A DNA stretch of 64,000 nucleotides from DATEOR01 sp963841425 (GCA_963841425.1 CAWJCL010000001.1:620001-684000); one strand, 5' to 3'. Positions 7,741 through 15,324 are shown, counted from the first letter of the stretch. Program-made: numbers and translations. Notes: generated from the letters alone by a model not told the origin.

Positions 7741-7970
7741 TTACGCCTCAAGGGGCGGCCTTGGGCGGTCTTGACCGCAATGGCAGGGGATGAGCGCGCT
7801 AGGGGAGAACTTCCGTTTTGACTGCGAAACGGAGCATCAGGTCGCGGAGACCCGCCGATGGTGCCAGTTCTGCTTCACGCGCGGTCCGGAAGCGCCCAGC
7901 GGTGCGAGCGGGCGGTCGTTGCCGAGCACGTAGATCGTCCCGCCGCGATTGGGGGGTCTAACCTGGCCCC

Positions 7971-8309
7971 GTGCGCACGACCGGGATTCCTAACTGGGTG
8001 GTGATCCCGAGGGTGGCCACCCTGCTTGCCGTCGCCCTGCTTGCAATGGCCGTCCTGTTTTACACAACCGGGCGGGACAAGAACTCGATGGGTAGCCGCT
8101 TGATGACTAAGGCTGAGGTCCGCGCCGTGCTTGGTCCTCCCGACTCGGTTGAGCTACTGAAAAGGGCTGAATGCTGGTCATATGGACCTCGGCGCGAATT
8201 CACGGAAGCGAAGCTCTGCTTTGGCGAGCGGGGCAGGCTGGCCTGGTTCGCGTGGGGGAATAGGCAGCCGCCGAAAGGAAGCTCGCCCCCTCCGCCTCTT
8301 TTCCAATAG
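7971..8309 (+). CDS. membrane-anchored SmpA/BamE-like small protein
   Basis: 112 residues. GTG 7971 is preceded by TAACCT at 7959-7964 with a 6-nt gap and no Shine-Dalgarno, so the mRNA is probably leaderless. One helix (about 11-28, PRVATLLAVALLAMAVLFYT) anchors it; the outside part MTKAEVRAVLGPPDSVE...CWSYGPRRE...KLCFGERGRLAWFAW resembles the small SmpA/OmlA fold (helix MTKxEVRxxLGxPD, then three strands). Two Cys could pair. It is the first gene of the element after the left end, and its function there is unknown. Confidence 0.65.
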   Translation: MRTTGIPNWVVIPRVATLLAVALLAMAVLFYTTGRDKNSMGSRLMTKAEVRAVLGPPDSVELLKRAECWSYGPRREFTEAKLCFGERGRLAWFAWGNRQPPKGSSPPPPLFQ

Positions 8310-8320
8310 TGCGCGGTAAG

Positions 8321-8360
8321 CAGCCGTGACTGTTGCAGGAGGGCGGCGGGAGTTACGGCC
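8321..8360 (+). repeat. element repeat copy A
   Basis: TTGCAGGAGGGCGGCGGG at 8333-8350 followed by TTACGG, a diverged copy of the ~40-bp element repeat (consensus core TTGCGGAAGGGCGGCGGCGG, then GCTACGGTGAG). It sits between convergent genes, and its right end supplies the stop codon of the minus-strand gene at 8353. Confidence 0.55.
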
Positions 8361-9033
8361 CGCTCAGCGATTCGACCATTGCCCGCAGGGTCGCGAAGCA
8401 CTGTGAGAACGGCTCCCAAGCGTGGAGGGACAGTGCGTAATCCCAGTGGCTTTGCCGCCAGCGAAAGATCAAGTGGTCTCCGTGGATGCTCGACACGGAA
8501 TCGTAAGGCGGGGCGAGAACGACCACTCCTGTCCTCCCCCTCCACGTGAAACGCCCGAGGAAGACAGCCTGGGGAACTCGATTGACGAGATGGTCACGCT
8601 TCTCGCTCCTTGTTAGGCCGTCTACCGGAGCGGTCGGCGTCCCCTTCATTGGAAAGACGAAGGACCCGAGCGAGTCACGGAGATTCCCCGTCTCCGCGAC
8701 AACGTGGACGAAGGAGGGCGGAGCGTTCTTCGCAGGGTTGGCATACGCGACTCCGGACTCGATGTCGAACGTCGTGAGCGGCAAAGGGCCACGGTCAATC
8801 TTTCGGGCCACGTAATCAGAGGCGTGCGGCAGGACGCGAGGACAGGCAGGCGCAAGCCCCGGGAGCCGAAGGCACCGGTCAAGGATCGAAGCCGGGGTCG
8901 CAGCGAGTTGCATCGCAGCCGTGGTCGGGGCGGTTGTAACCGGCTCGCGCGCCTCGCGGCCAGCTCGGCACCCACACGGCAGGGCAACCAGGAGCGCCAA
9001 GAAGGCGGCAGCCGATAAACGGCGACTCATCAC
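8353..9033 (-). CDS. putative lipoprotein, unknown family
   Basis: 226 residues from GTG 9033 (ATG 9030 follows directly). TAAGTT lies 6 nt before the GTG and there is no ribosome-binding site: leaderless layout. The N-terminus MMSRRLSAAAFLALLVALPCGC is a signal peptide, with a Cys that may be lipidated although the lipobox is not ideal. The mature part has Cys in DRCLRLPGLAPACPRVLP and a C-terminal domain with FLGRFTWRGRTGVVVLAPPY and HWDYALSLHAWEPFSQCFATLRAMVESL. No family is recognised. It is element cargo with a divergent neighbour at 9177. Confidence 0.6.
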   Translation of the reverse strand: MMSRRLSAAAFLALLVALPCGCRAGREAREPVTTAPTTAAMQLAATPASILDRCLRLPGLAPACPRVLPHASDYVARKIDRGPLPLTTFDIESGVAYANPAKNAPPSFVHVVAETGNLRDSLGSFVFPMKGTPTAPVDGLTRSEKRDHLVNRVPQAVFLGRFTWRGRTGVVVLAPPYDSVSSIHGDHLIFRWRQSHWDYALSLHAWEPFSQCFATLRAMVESLSGP

Positions 9034-9120
9034 GCTTTCAACTTACGCTGGATGGGAGGCGACGAGTCCGGGGCAGGGCGCTCGCAGAAGACGGCGGGAA
9101 GGAGCCGCGAAGCGGAGCCG

Positions 9121-9156
9121 CGAGGGTTGCTGAAGGGCGGCGGACGAACTGCTAAG
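9121..9156 (+). repeat. element repeat copy B
   Basis: TTGCTGAAGGGCGGCGG (9127-9143) followed 11 bp later by TAAGCC. It lies in the divergent gap upstream of the 9177 lipoprotein gene. Confidence 0.5.
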
Positions 9157-9176
9157 CCGACGCCACGTCTCAACGA

Positions 9177-9515
9177 GTGATGAGACGTTCACTCCTCGCG
9201 ATTTCGGCGGCCCTTGTCGTCTCGGGTTGCGGAGGGCCGGACAACAGTTGGAGCGTCTCGACCGTCATTTCACCATCGGCGCATCCCTTCGCCGGGCCTT
9301 GGCCGTTTACGGTCGATAAGGCAACGATCACCTGCCGCGGCGAGAGTCAGATCCTTACCTTAGAAGTCGGGGGCAAGACGTACGGTTTGAACGAAGCCGC
9401 TCGCGACCGCGGCGCTGCCTCTCCCGCTCCGGTCACGCTGCCCGGCGCCTCCCTGACGAACGTCGTGAAGTGGGGCGAAGGCTTCTGCGCGATCGGTGAG
9501 CCTGGCGGCGGGTGA
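9177..9515 (+). CDS. DUF2511-like lipoprotein
   Basis: 112 residues from GTG 9177 (ATG 9180 in frame). The signal peptide ends in VVSGC, a good lipobox. The mature domain has WPFTVDKATITCRGESQILTLEVGGKTYGLNEAARDRG, matching the DUF2511 (YebY-like) pattern of a Trp-Pro-Phe opening, I-T/R-C, a short beta hairpin and Y-x-L/V-N. The C-terminal Cys in FCAIGEP probably pairs with the first. The biochemical role of this family is poorly known. A decayed paralogue lies at 10642-10880 in the same element. Confidence 0.7.
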   Translation: MMRRSLLAISAALVVSGCGGPDNSWSVSTVISPSAHPFAGPWPFTVDKATITCRGESQILTLEVGGKTYGLNEAARDRGAASPAPVTLPGASLTNVVKWGEGFCAIGEPGGG

Positions 9516-9530
9516 GGCGGGGCACAGAGA

Positions 9531-9567
9531 GCCGGAGAGTTGCGGAAGGGCGGCAGCGGGCTACGGG
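9531..9567 (+). repeat. element repeat copy C
   Basis: GCCGGAGAG, TTGCGGAAGGGCGGCAGCGG (9540-9559) and GCTACGGG. It lies between convergent genes; the CTA inside it is the stop codon (TAG) of the minus-strand gene 9561-10166. Confidence 0.75.
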
Positions 9568-10166
9568 CAAGCCTGCCTGTCGGTTCCGAACGGGATCATG
9601 ACTCTGATCGGGGTGCTCCTCCCCTCGACGTAAACGTCTAATCCTGCGCATTGAGGGCCCGCGACGATGAAGCCACCGTTGAACTGCGTTTCGGCGTCCT
9701 TGCACGCTCGCAGCGCCCAGGTTGGCTTGCCGTCTCTGAGCGCGTAGAGGTTGTCCGATCTGCCCGAGAGGCCGTACGAAAGCGACAGGCGATCACGCTC
9801 TGGCTCGGGGACGACGATCTTCACGAGTGCACCGGGCTCGACGACGGCTAGCGCCTTCTGGAGGAAGTAGCGACCGTTTTGGACGCTGAAATCGGCGGCG
9901 GGCTGATTCGCATACCCGACGATTCCTGGCCAACCGAGCGGCCCTGCGATGATGGCCGTGTCTCGCCAGTTCGAGGCCAACGTTCCGAAGACCGCCGATT
10001 CGCACCCGCGAATGGGAGTATCGAGCGGCACTCCTTCTCCGGTCAGCAGAACGGTTCCGTTGTCCTGTCCCGATCCCGTGCCATGAGAGTCGCAGGCAGA
10101 AGCGACAACACAGGCACAAAGGACGCAGAGAACTGTCCATCCCCAGCGGGGCAGCTTGGATCGCAT
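9561..10166 (-). CDS. putative lipoprotein, unknown family
   Basis: 201 residues from ATG 10166, chosen because TATCTT ends 6 nt before it (leaderless pattern) and a signal peptide begins there: MRSKLPRWGWTVLCVLCACVVASAC with lipobox VASAC. The mature protein includes TPIRGCESAVFGTLASNWRD, GPLGWPGIVGYANQPAADF and an all-beta stretch ALVKIVVPEPERDRLSLSYGL, then CKDAETQFNGGFIVAGPQCAGLDVYVEGR and VMIPFGTDRQACP. Four mature Cys could form two disulfides. The Gly-rich beta segments recall secreted adhesin or lipocalin-like domains common in this phylum, but no family is recognised. Confidence 0.6.
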   Translation of the reverse strand: MRSKLPRWGWTVLCVLCACVVASACDSHGTGSGQDNGTVLLTGEGVPLDTPIRGCESAVFGTLASNWRDTAIIAGPLGWPGIVGYANQPAADFSVQNGRYFLQKALAVVEPGALVKIVVPEPERDRLSLSYGLSGRSDNLYALRDGKPTWALRACKDAETQFNGGFIVAGPQCAGLDVYVEGRSTPIRVMIPFGTDRQACP

Positions 10167-10220
10167 CCGCTCAAGATACGCCCGTACACGACGGGTCGAC
10201 GGCGGACGCCGAGATGGGCA

Positions 10221-10263
10221 GCCGGAACGCTTGCGGAACGGCGGCGGCGGGCTACGGTGAGGG
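10221..10263 (+). repeat. element repeat copy D
   Basis: TTGCGGAACGGCGGCGGCGG (10231-10250), then GCTACGGTGAGGG. TTGCGG and TACGGT are 16 bp apart, like -35 and -10 boxes, and TACGGT ends 8 nt before the ATG of the 10267 gene. Nearly identical to copy G, which precedes the paralogue of that gene. Confidence 0.8.
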
Positions 10264-10266
10264 ACG

Positions 10267-10500
10267 ATGGGCGGTCGGACGAGGCTTCTACGAGGCGTGC
10301 TGCTCGAGTTTGAACTCGTCATCTTCGCTGGAGTCGCCAGCGTCCTCTTTGCCCGTCGCCTCGCTGTCGTGCTGATCCTCGCGGGGTTTCTCGGCTATAC
10401 GGGGGCACACCTGGCTATGGGAGTTGTCCACTACCGCGAAACGATGCGCCGTGCGTGGCCCAAGGTTTCTCCGGTCGAGGACGACGACGATGAGGGGTGA
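10267..10500 (+). CDS. small two-helix membrane protein (paralogue of 15364-15603)
   Basis: 77 residues. Two hydrophobic helices (about 11-30 LLEFELVIFAGVASVLFARR and 31-52 LAVVLILAGFLGYTGAHLAMG) are followed by the conserved tail YRETMRRAWPKVSPVEDDDDEG. The same tail (YRxTMRRxWPKVxPxxDDDD) ends the protein at 15364-15603, and both genes sit behind near-identical copies of the element repeat, so gene and promoter were duplicated together. Start is ATG 10267, with TACGGT 8 nt upstream. The acidic tail probably faces the cytoplasm; function unknown. Confidence 0.65.
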   Translation: MGGRTRLLRGVLLEFELVIFAGVASVLFARRLAVVLILAGFLGYTGAHLAMGVVHYRETMRRAWPKVSPVEDDDDEG

Positions 10501-10501
10501 A

Positions 10502-10540
10502 GCCCGAACGCTTGCGGAAGGGCTGGGGCGGCTAAGGTGA
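10502..10540 (+). repeat. element repeat copy E
   Basis: GCCCGAACGCTTGCGGAAGG (10503-10522), then GCTGGGGCGGCTAAGGTGAG. It directly follows the stop of the 10267 gene. The downstream gene it would have served is gone: 10541-10641 shows no coding pattern. Confidence 0.7.
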
Positions 10541-10641
10541 GCCTGCTCCCGTTGGGGTAAAACGGCGCCCGATGTGGACTAACCGGACAGCACGGCCGCG
10601 AGCCCCCTAACCATGCGGCTCGAACATTTCGCAGTTGTCCC

Positions 10642-10880
10642 CTAGGCGCAGAGCTCGAGCCCCCGCTCAATGACGGGCCCAATGTTCTTCTTCCAGCTGT
10701 CTCGGCGTCGTTCGCCCAGATGGCGTCGATGTCCTTGAAACCCTGCCCCTTCGCAACGCCGTTGACCGCGTATTCCTCGCCTCTTGCTTGAACGTGACGC
10801 TCCCCCGGCCCCTACCCCGAAGGACGCCCACCTCCACGGTGAAAGGCCACTCCTCTCCGAACTGGCCCCGGGAGACACGT
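10642..10880 (-). pseudogene. decayed DUF2511-like gene, two frameshifts
   Basis: Three minus-strand frames in order give QFGEEWPFTVEVGVLRGRG(..)SVTFK, then GEEYAVNGVAKGQGFKDIDAIWANDAE, then WKKNIGPVIERGLELCA and a TAG at 10642. Joined, they reproduce the actinobacterial DUF2511 pattern (E-W-P-F-T-V, V-N-G-x-A, D-I-D-x-I-W-A, K-K-N/D-I-G-P-x-I-x-R-G-L-x-L-C). Frameshifts fall near 10780 and 10692; the signal peptide and the first conserved Cys are also lost. Relative of the intact copy at 9177. Confidence 0.7.
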
Positions 10881-10916
10881 ACCGACCTCTTGGGCCGACC
10901 TGTTTCGCTGCGAAAG

Positions 10917-11578
10917 CTACGCCACCCCGTAGAGGAACGGAAGCAGCGTGATCGTGAGTACGGGGCCGACGAGGAAGTCCTCCGCATTGTCCCGCGTGAA
11001 GAACGTGCCGAGGTCTCCCAGGGCTTGGACGACGAAATAGAGGAGGTACATCAAGCCGATGGTCGCGAGGACAGCATCGATGAAGCGGAGGGTCCGTTTG
11101 TCGAGCTCGCGCATCGTGGGGGCAATCGAGCGCATGGCCACGAACAGGTACGCCAGCGGGACGAGTATGAGCTCGTAGCCGAGTGGGAGGGCGTACAGAT
11201 TGGCGATGAACTCGACGAGGACGGTGGCGGCGAAGACGCTGGCTTAACCACCTGCCTCACAACGCGAGCGTCGACCGGAGCGGCTTGGCTCACGGCACTA
11301 CCGACCAAGACGATCCCGGCGCCGACGAACCAGTACACGGTCTCTTTCAGCGCGACCGAGTGCCAGAGGTGGGCCTCGTTGGCCGCGTAGACGAGGCCCG
11401 CGCTGTAGACCGCGGCGGAGCCAAACAAGAGAAGGAGCTTGGGATGCAATGCCGCCTTGAGGAGCGCGTAGGTGGAGCCTCCGATGCCGCGTGGGTCCTT
11501 CAAGACCGCAAAGCTGATGACGGCAGCGACGCAGACCAAAGCGGCGTCTTCGCGGCTATTCAAAAAGTCGGGCGGCAT
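10917..11578 (-). pseudogene. frameshifted multi-pass membrane protein
   Basis: From ATG 11578 (TACGGT 8 nt upstream) the frame encodes helices LVCVAAVISFAVL, LLLLFGSAAVYSAGLVYAA and TVYWFVGAGIVLVGSAV, then degenerates into a Ser/Pro-rich run after about 11250. Shifting one base near 11245 restores SVFAATVLVEFIANLYALPLGYELILVPLAYLFVAMRSIAPTMREL and two further helices (IDAVLATIGLMYLLYFVVQAL and VGPVLTITLLPFLYGV) to a stop at 10917. So this was one protein of about 220 residues with six or so helices, split by a single indel. No family is recognised. Confidence 0.65.
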
Positions 11579-11674
11579 CGGTGCGAACCGTAGCCACGGG
11601 AACGGCCGGCCTAGGTTGACCGGGCAGACTTACGCCGACTTGGGCGGACGCAGGCGGAACTCGTCGGCGTGCGC

Positions 11675-12193
11675 CTACTCGATTCGGTATCTCTCCAAGA
11701 AGGCCCGCACGTCTTTCATCAGCATCATGAGGTGAAGAGGGTCGGTAGGCGACTCTTCAAAGTCGAACTGGCTGTACCACGCCTTCGCGGCCTCGTGCTT
11801 CGCGTGCACAAGTAAGACGCGGGCGCCGATCGCCTCGGCCGCATCGACGCAGCGCAGGAGGACGTCCTGGAGCAGAGAACGGCCGAGACCCGTCCGCTGA
11901 TGTCCTCTGTCGACTGCGAGCCTCGCGAGGAGAATCGCCGGGACGGGTCGCACGCGCGGCTGACCCTTGAGCGCGCGCGCGGTCGCGTCGTCGGGCGCCA
12001 CCTGGGCCGCAGCGAGAGCGTAGTAGCCGACGACCGTCTCACCATCGAGCGTGGTGACAAACACGCGGGACGAGCCTGACGCCTGGGCGCCGAGCGCGTG
12101 CCGTTTCAGCCAGTCGTCGAGCGGCGGCTCACCGCAGTCGAAGTCGTCGATGCGATGCTGCTTCCCGAGCGGCTCGGGCCGCCGGTAGGCCAC
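11675..12193 (-). CDS. GNAT acetyltransferase toxin (TacT/AtaT-like)
   Basis: 172 residues, GTG start 3 nt after the antitoxin stop. The N-terminus has the toxin hallmark FDCGEPPLDDWLKRHA; the acetyl-CoA loop is HQRTGLG (98-104) after ARLAVDRG; Y140 in AKAWYSQFDF is the expected general acid/base; the C-terminus LMMLMKDVRAFLE is typical. Known relatives acetylate the amino group of charged tRNAs and stop translation. With the DUF1778 gene upstream it forms a complete toxin-antitoxin operon, which probably stabilises the element in its host. Confidence 0.9.
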   Translation of the reverse strand: MAYRRPEPLGKQHRIDDFDCGEPPLDDWLKRHALGAQASGSSRVFVTTLDGETVVGYYALAAAQVAPDDATARALKGQPRVRPVPAILLARLAVDRGHQRTGLGRSLLQDVLLRCVDAAEAIGARVLLVHAKHEAAKAWYSQFDFEESPTDPLHLMMLMKDVRAFLERYRIE

Positions 12194-12196
12194 GCG

Positions 12197-12469
12197 CTAC
12201 GAGCCTGCGAACACGCTCGGCTGGGAGAAGAGCTTCTCGAGGCCGGGCTTCTCCTGCGGCGAGCGGTCGAGAAGTTCGACGAAGCGCTTCCACTGGTCAG
12301 CTTCCAGCACGAACTGCGTCCGATCCGTGAGCACGCGCTCGGCCTCGATGACTGCTGCGTCGACGACGAAGTCCGTGAGCGTCCTCTCCGCAGTCTCAGC
12401 CGCCTGACGGACGAGCTGATCCGTCTCGGACGCCACGCGAAAGTCCCAACGCTCCTTGACCCTTGCCAT
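12197..12469 (-). CDS. DUF1778 ribbon-helix-helix antitoxin (TacA-like)
   Basis: 90 residues from ATG 12469. The ribbon WDFRVASETDQLVRQAAETAERTLTDFVVDAAVIEAERVL is the DUF1778 N-terminal RHH fold, and the C-terminal FVLEADQWKRFVELLDRSPQEKPGLEKLF is the toxin-wrapping arm. It binds DNA as a dimer and neutralises the adjacent GNAT toxin. The start is set by TACATT, 7 nt upstream, giving a nearly leaderless mRNA. An inverted repeat in its own promoter (12479-12499) is the likely autoregulatory operator. Confidence 0.9.
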   Translation of the reverse strand: MARVKERWDFRVASETDQLVRQAAETAERTLTDFVVDAAVIEAERVLTDRTQFVLEADQWKRFVELLDRSPQEKPGLEKLFSQPSVFAGS

Positions 12470-12505
12470 GGCGCTCAATGTACACACAACGTCCGTACAG
12501 CGCAA
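12470..12505 (-). promoter_or_regulatory. toxin-antitoxin promoter and operator
   Basis: Reading minus strand, TTGCGC and TACATT are 17 bp apart, and TACATT ends 7 nt before the antitoxin ATG. TGTAC (12479-12483) and GTACA (12495-12499) form an inverted repeat lying between and over these boxes, fitting repression by the RHH antitoxin. Confidence 0.6.
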
Positions 12506-12560
12506 GTGGATCTCTCCCCGCTCCCCGGTCCGACTGAGCTGGATAGCCTGCAGGGCACAT

Positions 12561-12578
12561 ATGCATCATTGGATGCAT
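12561..12578. repeat. 7-bp inverted repeat between TA genes and HTH-NTase relic
   Basis: ATGCATC (12561-12567), ATTG, GATGCAT (12572-12578): a perfect palindrome in the 177-nt gap 12470-12646. Possible operator or hairpin; no T-run follows it. Confidence 0.4.
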
Positions 12579-12646
12579 CTGCGTCTCTCCGGCTATCGCG
12601 GTGAGTAGTGAGGCGGCGCTGGTACCCCGAACGGACGGCCGATGAG

Positions 12647-13441
12647 CTACCGCTCGAGGCCGAGGCCGAGCTGGCGTTCGAGCTCGATCACGCGGCGAAG
12701 CGTTCGGAGCTGATCGAGGTCTCGTCGCGGCCGAGTGCGGCCAGCATCCGAGCTGCGTCACCGAGGGAGGCGACCGAGGGTCGGAGGCCGGACCCGAGCG
12801 GCTCGCGGCTCGCGTCCCGGCGGAGGTCGTCGTAGCCCCGCGTCCCGGCCGGCTGGGGGACGATCTTAAGCTCGCCGGCGCCGGTCTCGAACTCGAGCAC
12901 CGGGTCTTCAGGAAGCCCCTGCTCAAGGCATGAGCGGCTTCCCGCCGACGCGCCGTGCGTTCAAGTCCTCGAGCGCGAGTCCGAGCTTCCGGAGGTTCTC
13001 CTCCCTCGTCGACGGGACGATGTCCACTCCGTCGGTCACTTCGTCGCTCCCTTGGATCACGCGGCCGAGCGCGCCGATGACGATGTACGACACCCGGCGT
13101 TGGTCGAGGGCCCGCAGGATCGCGAGCGGATCGAAGATCGGGTTTGGCATCAGCGTCGGCGCTCCTTCAGCATCGCCTGGAGGCGCTCCTGCGGCGAATG
13201 CAGTAGCGCCTTCCGCAGGCGGGGCCGCCTCGCCCTCGTCGGCCTCGTACGGCACGAGAGCGAACTCGAGATCGAACCCGCAGGCGCGAGCGAGGTCACG
13301 GAGCGTCTCAAAGCTCGGCTGGACGACGTCGCGCTCCCAGCGGGCGATCTGCGCGCGGTCCTTGCCGCTCCGCTCCGAGAGCTCGCCCTGCGAGAGCCCG
13401 GCCCGAAGACGCGCCTCGCGAATCATCATTCCGCTGGTCAC
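12647..13441 (-). pseudogene. XRE-HTH / AbiEii-like nucleotidyltransferase gene with two frameshifts
   Basis: The GTG at 13441 (TAGACT 6 nt upstream) opens an XRE helix-turn-helix (MIREARLRAGLSQGELSERSGKDRAQIARWERDVVQPSFETLRDLARACG), an Ala/Gly/Pro linker and the start of a nucleotidyltransferase fold (YIVIGALGRVIQGSDEVTDGVDIVPSTREENLRKLGLAL). The frame stops at 12923 (CCT TGA). A one-base shift continues as LEQGLPEDPVLEFETGAGELKIV, then PAGTRGYDDLRRDA and VASLGDAARMLAALGRDE; a second one-base shift near 12718 restores DLDQLRTLRRVIELERQLGLGLER to a TAG at 12647. Both indels are needed for the family C-terminus, so the gene is inactivated or contains two sequence errors. Intact relatives act in toxin-antitoxin or abortive-infection roles. 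Confidence 0.75.
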
Positions 13442-13447
13442 GGTGTC

Positions 13448-13496
13448 AGTCTAGCCTTTGAAGCATCTCTAGTGACGGATCTGCTACATTGACGCC
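13448..13496. promoter_or_regulatory. divergent leaderless promoters of HTH-NTase relic and Xis gene
   Basis: On the minus strand TAGACT (13453-13448) lies 6 nt before GTG 13441; on the plus strand TACATT (13485-13490) lies 6 nt before GTG 13497. Both genes lack a Shine-Dalgarno. The XRE protein could have controlled both from this 55-bp gap. Confidence 0.55.
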
Positions 13497-13790
13497 GTGC
13501 GCGTCGCGCCGGAGCAGCTAGAGCTCGAGGTGGTTCGGATCGAGTCGCCGGATAAGCCGCGCGCGCAGCGGAATGGCTCGACCCCTCGCAAAGCCCTCGG
13601 CCCACGCCTGGCCGTAAGCCCAGACGAGGCCGCGGCGGTTCTCGGCGTGAGCCGCGACTACTTCGACGAGCACGTGATCGGCGAGCTGCGCATCGTCCGT
13701 CGCGGCCGGCGGATCCTCGTAGCGCTCGCCGAGCTCGAACGATGGTTGGACCGGAGCGGGACGCGCGCTAGTGTCGGAGGCAGAGGCTGA
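13497..13790 (+). CDS. Xis-like helix-turn-helix protein
   Basis: 97 residues from GTG 13497 (leaderless layout). The second half, RLAVSPDEAAAVLGVSRDYFDEHVIGELRIVRRGRRILVALAELERWLDRSG, is the MerR/excisionase-type winged helix (HTH_17) seen beside integrases: helix-turn-helix, then the R-R-G-R-R wing and a final W-L. The first 40 residues are variable and basic. It overlaps the integrase start by one base (TGATG), so both are made from one mRNA. It most likely acts as recombination directionality factor. Confidence 0.82.
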   Translation: MRVAPEQLELEVVRIESPDKPRAQRNGSTPRKALGPRLAVSPDEAAAVLGVSRDYFDEHVIGELRIVRRGRRILVALAELERWLDRSGTRASVGGRG

Positions 13791-14950
13791 TGGCCGAAGG
13801 GATCGAGGTCCGGCACTCCCGCTCCTGCGGCTCGCGGGCCGGCAGGCGCTGTACCTGCCAGCCCGGCTACCGCGTTGCCGTCTACGACGCGATCGCTCGG
13901 CGGAAGGTCTCGAAGACGTTCAGGACGCTCGCAGAAGCCCGCCGCTGGCGCGCCACGGCCCAGACGCAGTCCGCGAAGGGCGTCCGACTGTCCGGCACGT
14001 CGCAAACGCTCCTGGAGACGGCGGAGGCCTTCGTCGAAGGGATGGCGAGCGGCGCCATCCGCACGCGAGCCGGCGAGCGGTACAAGCCCTCGGTCGTCCG
14101 CGAGTATGAGCGGTCGTTGCGCCTCCACGTCCTCCCCGCGCTCGGCGGCGCGAGGCTCTCAAAGATCCAGCGACGCGACGTCCAGCGCTTGGCCGACGAC
14201 TTGCTTGCCGGCGGCGCCGACCCGAGCACGATCCGGAACGCCCTCAAGCCGCTCCAGGTGATTTGCCGGCGGGCGATCGAGGACGGCGACCTCGCCGTCA
14301 ATCCAAGCGAGCGGCTCCGCCTACCGGCTGCCCGCGGCCGCCGCGAGCGGATCGCGTCGCCGACTGAAGCTGCGGTACTCATCGCCGCGCTTCGCCCTGA
14401 GGATCGCGCGCTCTGGGGCTGCGCGTTCTATGCGGGCCTGCGGCGCGGCGAGCTTCGAGCGCTGGTCTGGGACGACGTCGACCTCGCGGACGGGGTGGTT
14501 CGGGTCGAGCGGAGCATGAGCGGCCACGGAGAAACCGGCGGGCCAAAGAGTCGTGCCGGCCGACGTGGTGTTCCGATCGTCGCCGCGCTGCGCGACCTCC
14601 TCGTTGAGCACAAGCTCGTCACGGGCCGCGACGCAGGTCTCGTCTTCGGCTCGAGCGCAGCGCAGCCATTCACACCGACGGCGGTCCGCAAGCGAGCCTT
14701 GACGGCGTGGCGGCGAGCGGATCTCGATCCGATCGGCCTGCACGAGTGCCGGCATACGTTCGCGAGCCTCCTGATCGCAGCCGGTGTGAACGCAAAGGCG
14801 ATCACGGCTTACCTCGGCCACGCGTCGATCCAGACAACGTTCGACCTCTATGGCCACCTCATGCCGGGAAACGAGAACGAGGCCGTGGCCCTGGTGGACG
14901 CATATCTCGAACGGGCGGACACTGCCTCCCGCCTGCCTCAGCTTGGATGA
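13790..14950 (+). CDS. tyrosine recombinase (site-specific integrase)
   Basis: 386 residues, ATG overlapping the Xis stop. The N-terminus has SCGSRAGRRCTCQPGYRVAVYDAIARRKVSKTF, a small arm-binding domain with Cys residues; residues 72-170 are the SAM-like core-binding domain. The catalytic set is complete: R218 (GLRRGEL), K253 (GPKSR), H318xxR321 (HECRHTFAS), H344 (LGHASIQTT) and nucleophile Y354 (FDLYGH). This class usually targets tRNA 3' ends, matching the 51-bp tRNA-Val repeat at the element borders. It should cut inside that repeat, probably in the anticodon loop region. Confidence 0.96.
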   Translation: MAEGIEVRHSRSCGSRAGRRCTCQPGYRVAVYDAIARRKVSKTFRTLAEARRWRATAQTQSAKGVRLSGTSQTLLETAEAFVEGMASGAIRTRAGERYKPSVVREYERSLRLHVLPALGGARLSKIQRRDVQRLADDLLAGGADPSTIRNALKPLQVICRRAIEDGDLAVNPSERLRLPAARGRRERIASPTEAAVLIAALRPEDRALWGCAFYAGLRRGELRALVWDDVDLADGVVRVERSMSGHGETGGPKSRAGRRGVPIVAALRDLLVEHKLVTGRDAGLVFGSSAAQPFTPTAVRKRALTAWRRADLDPIGLHECRHTFASLLIAAGVNAKAITAYLGHASIQTTFDLYGHLMPGNENEAVALVDAYLERADTASRLPQLG

Positions 14951-15324
14951 TGGCGATGGCGTCCGATGCTTTCAACGTGACGCGGCTCCTGGTCGGCCTC
15001 CTCATCGGCCTCGCCATTGGTCTTCCCTCTGGAGCTACCGGATGGTGGCTCTATTCAGAGGGGTCAAGCTCGGATGGCGCAGCCGAGCGCCAACTTGCCG
15101 GAGTGGTCGCTTCGGAGTGGCTGCAGAGGAAATGCCCGTTCTGCTCTGTGGCGGGCTTCAGCCGGACAGACCACAACGGATGGCGTCTCACGATCCGGGC
15201 CGATGACGGCAGTCGCCTCTGCTACCGGCTGGAAATCGACCGGTTGGCGCTCAACTTGGACGGCCTTCAAAGCGTCCGACAGACCCCTGCGACGGCGCAG
15301 GATGGACAAGCTACGCGCCTCTAA
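14947..15324 (+). CDS. membrane-anchored hypothetical protein
   Basis: 125 residues. ATG 14947 (or 14950, 14956) overlaps the integrase stop, so it is the last gene of the xis-int operon. One helix (VTRLLVGLLIGLAIGLPSGATGWWLY) is followed by an outside domain with LQRKCPFCSVAGFSRTDHNGWRLTIRADDGSRLCYRLEIDRLALNLDGLQ. The C-P-F-C pair suggests a metal- or disulfide-forming site, and the alternating strands look beta-rich. I do not recognise the family. Confidence 0.6.
   Translation: MMAMASDAFNVTRLLVGLLIGLAIGLPSGATGWWLYSEGSSSDGAAERQLAGVVASEWLQRKCPFCSVAGFSRTDHNGWRLTIRADDGSRLCYRLEIDRLALNLDGLQSVRQTPATAQDGQATRL

Noticed and set aside
7741..7970. Gene fragment on the minus strand (IYVLGNDRPLAPLGASG...)
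   Set aside because: Short open end without start or recognised family; left as a note in the element entry.
12920..12930. Programmed +1 frameshift at CCT TGA
   Set aside because: A second independent indel near 12718 is also needed to restore the family C-terminus, so simple recoding cannot yield a full protein.
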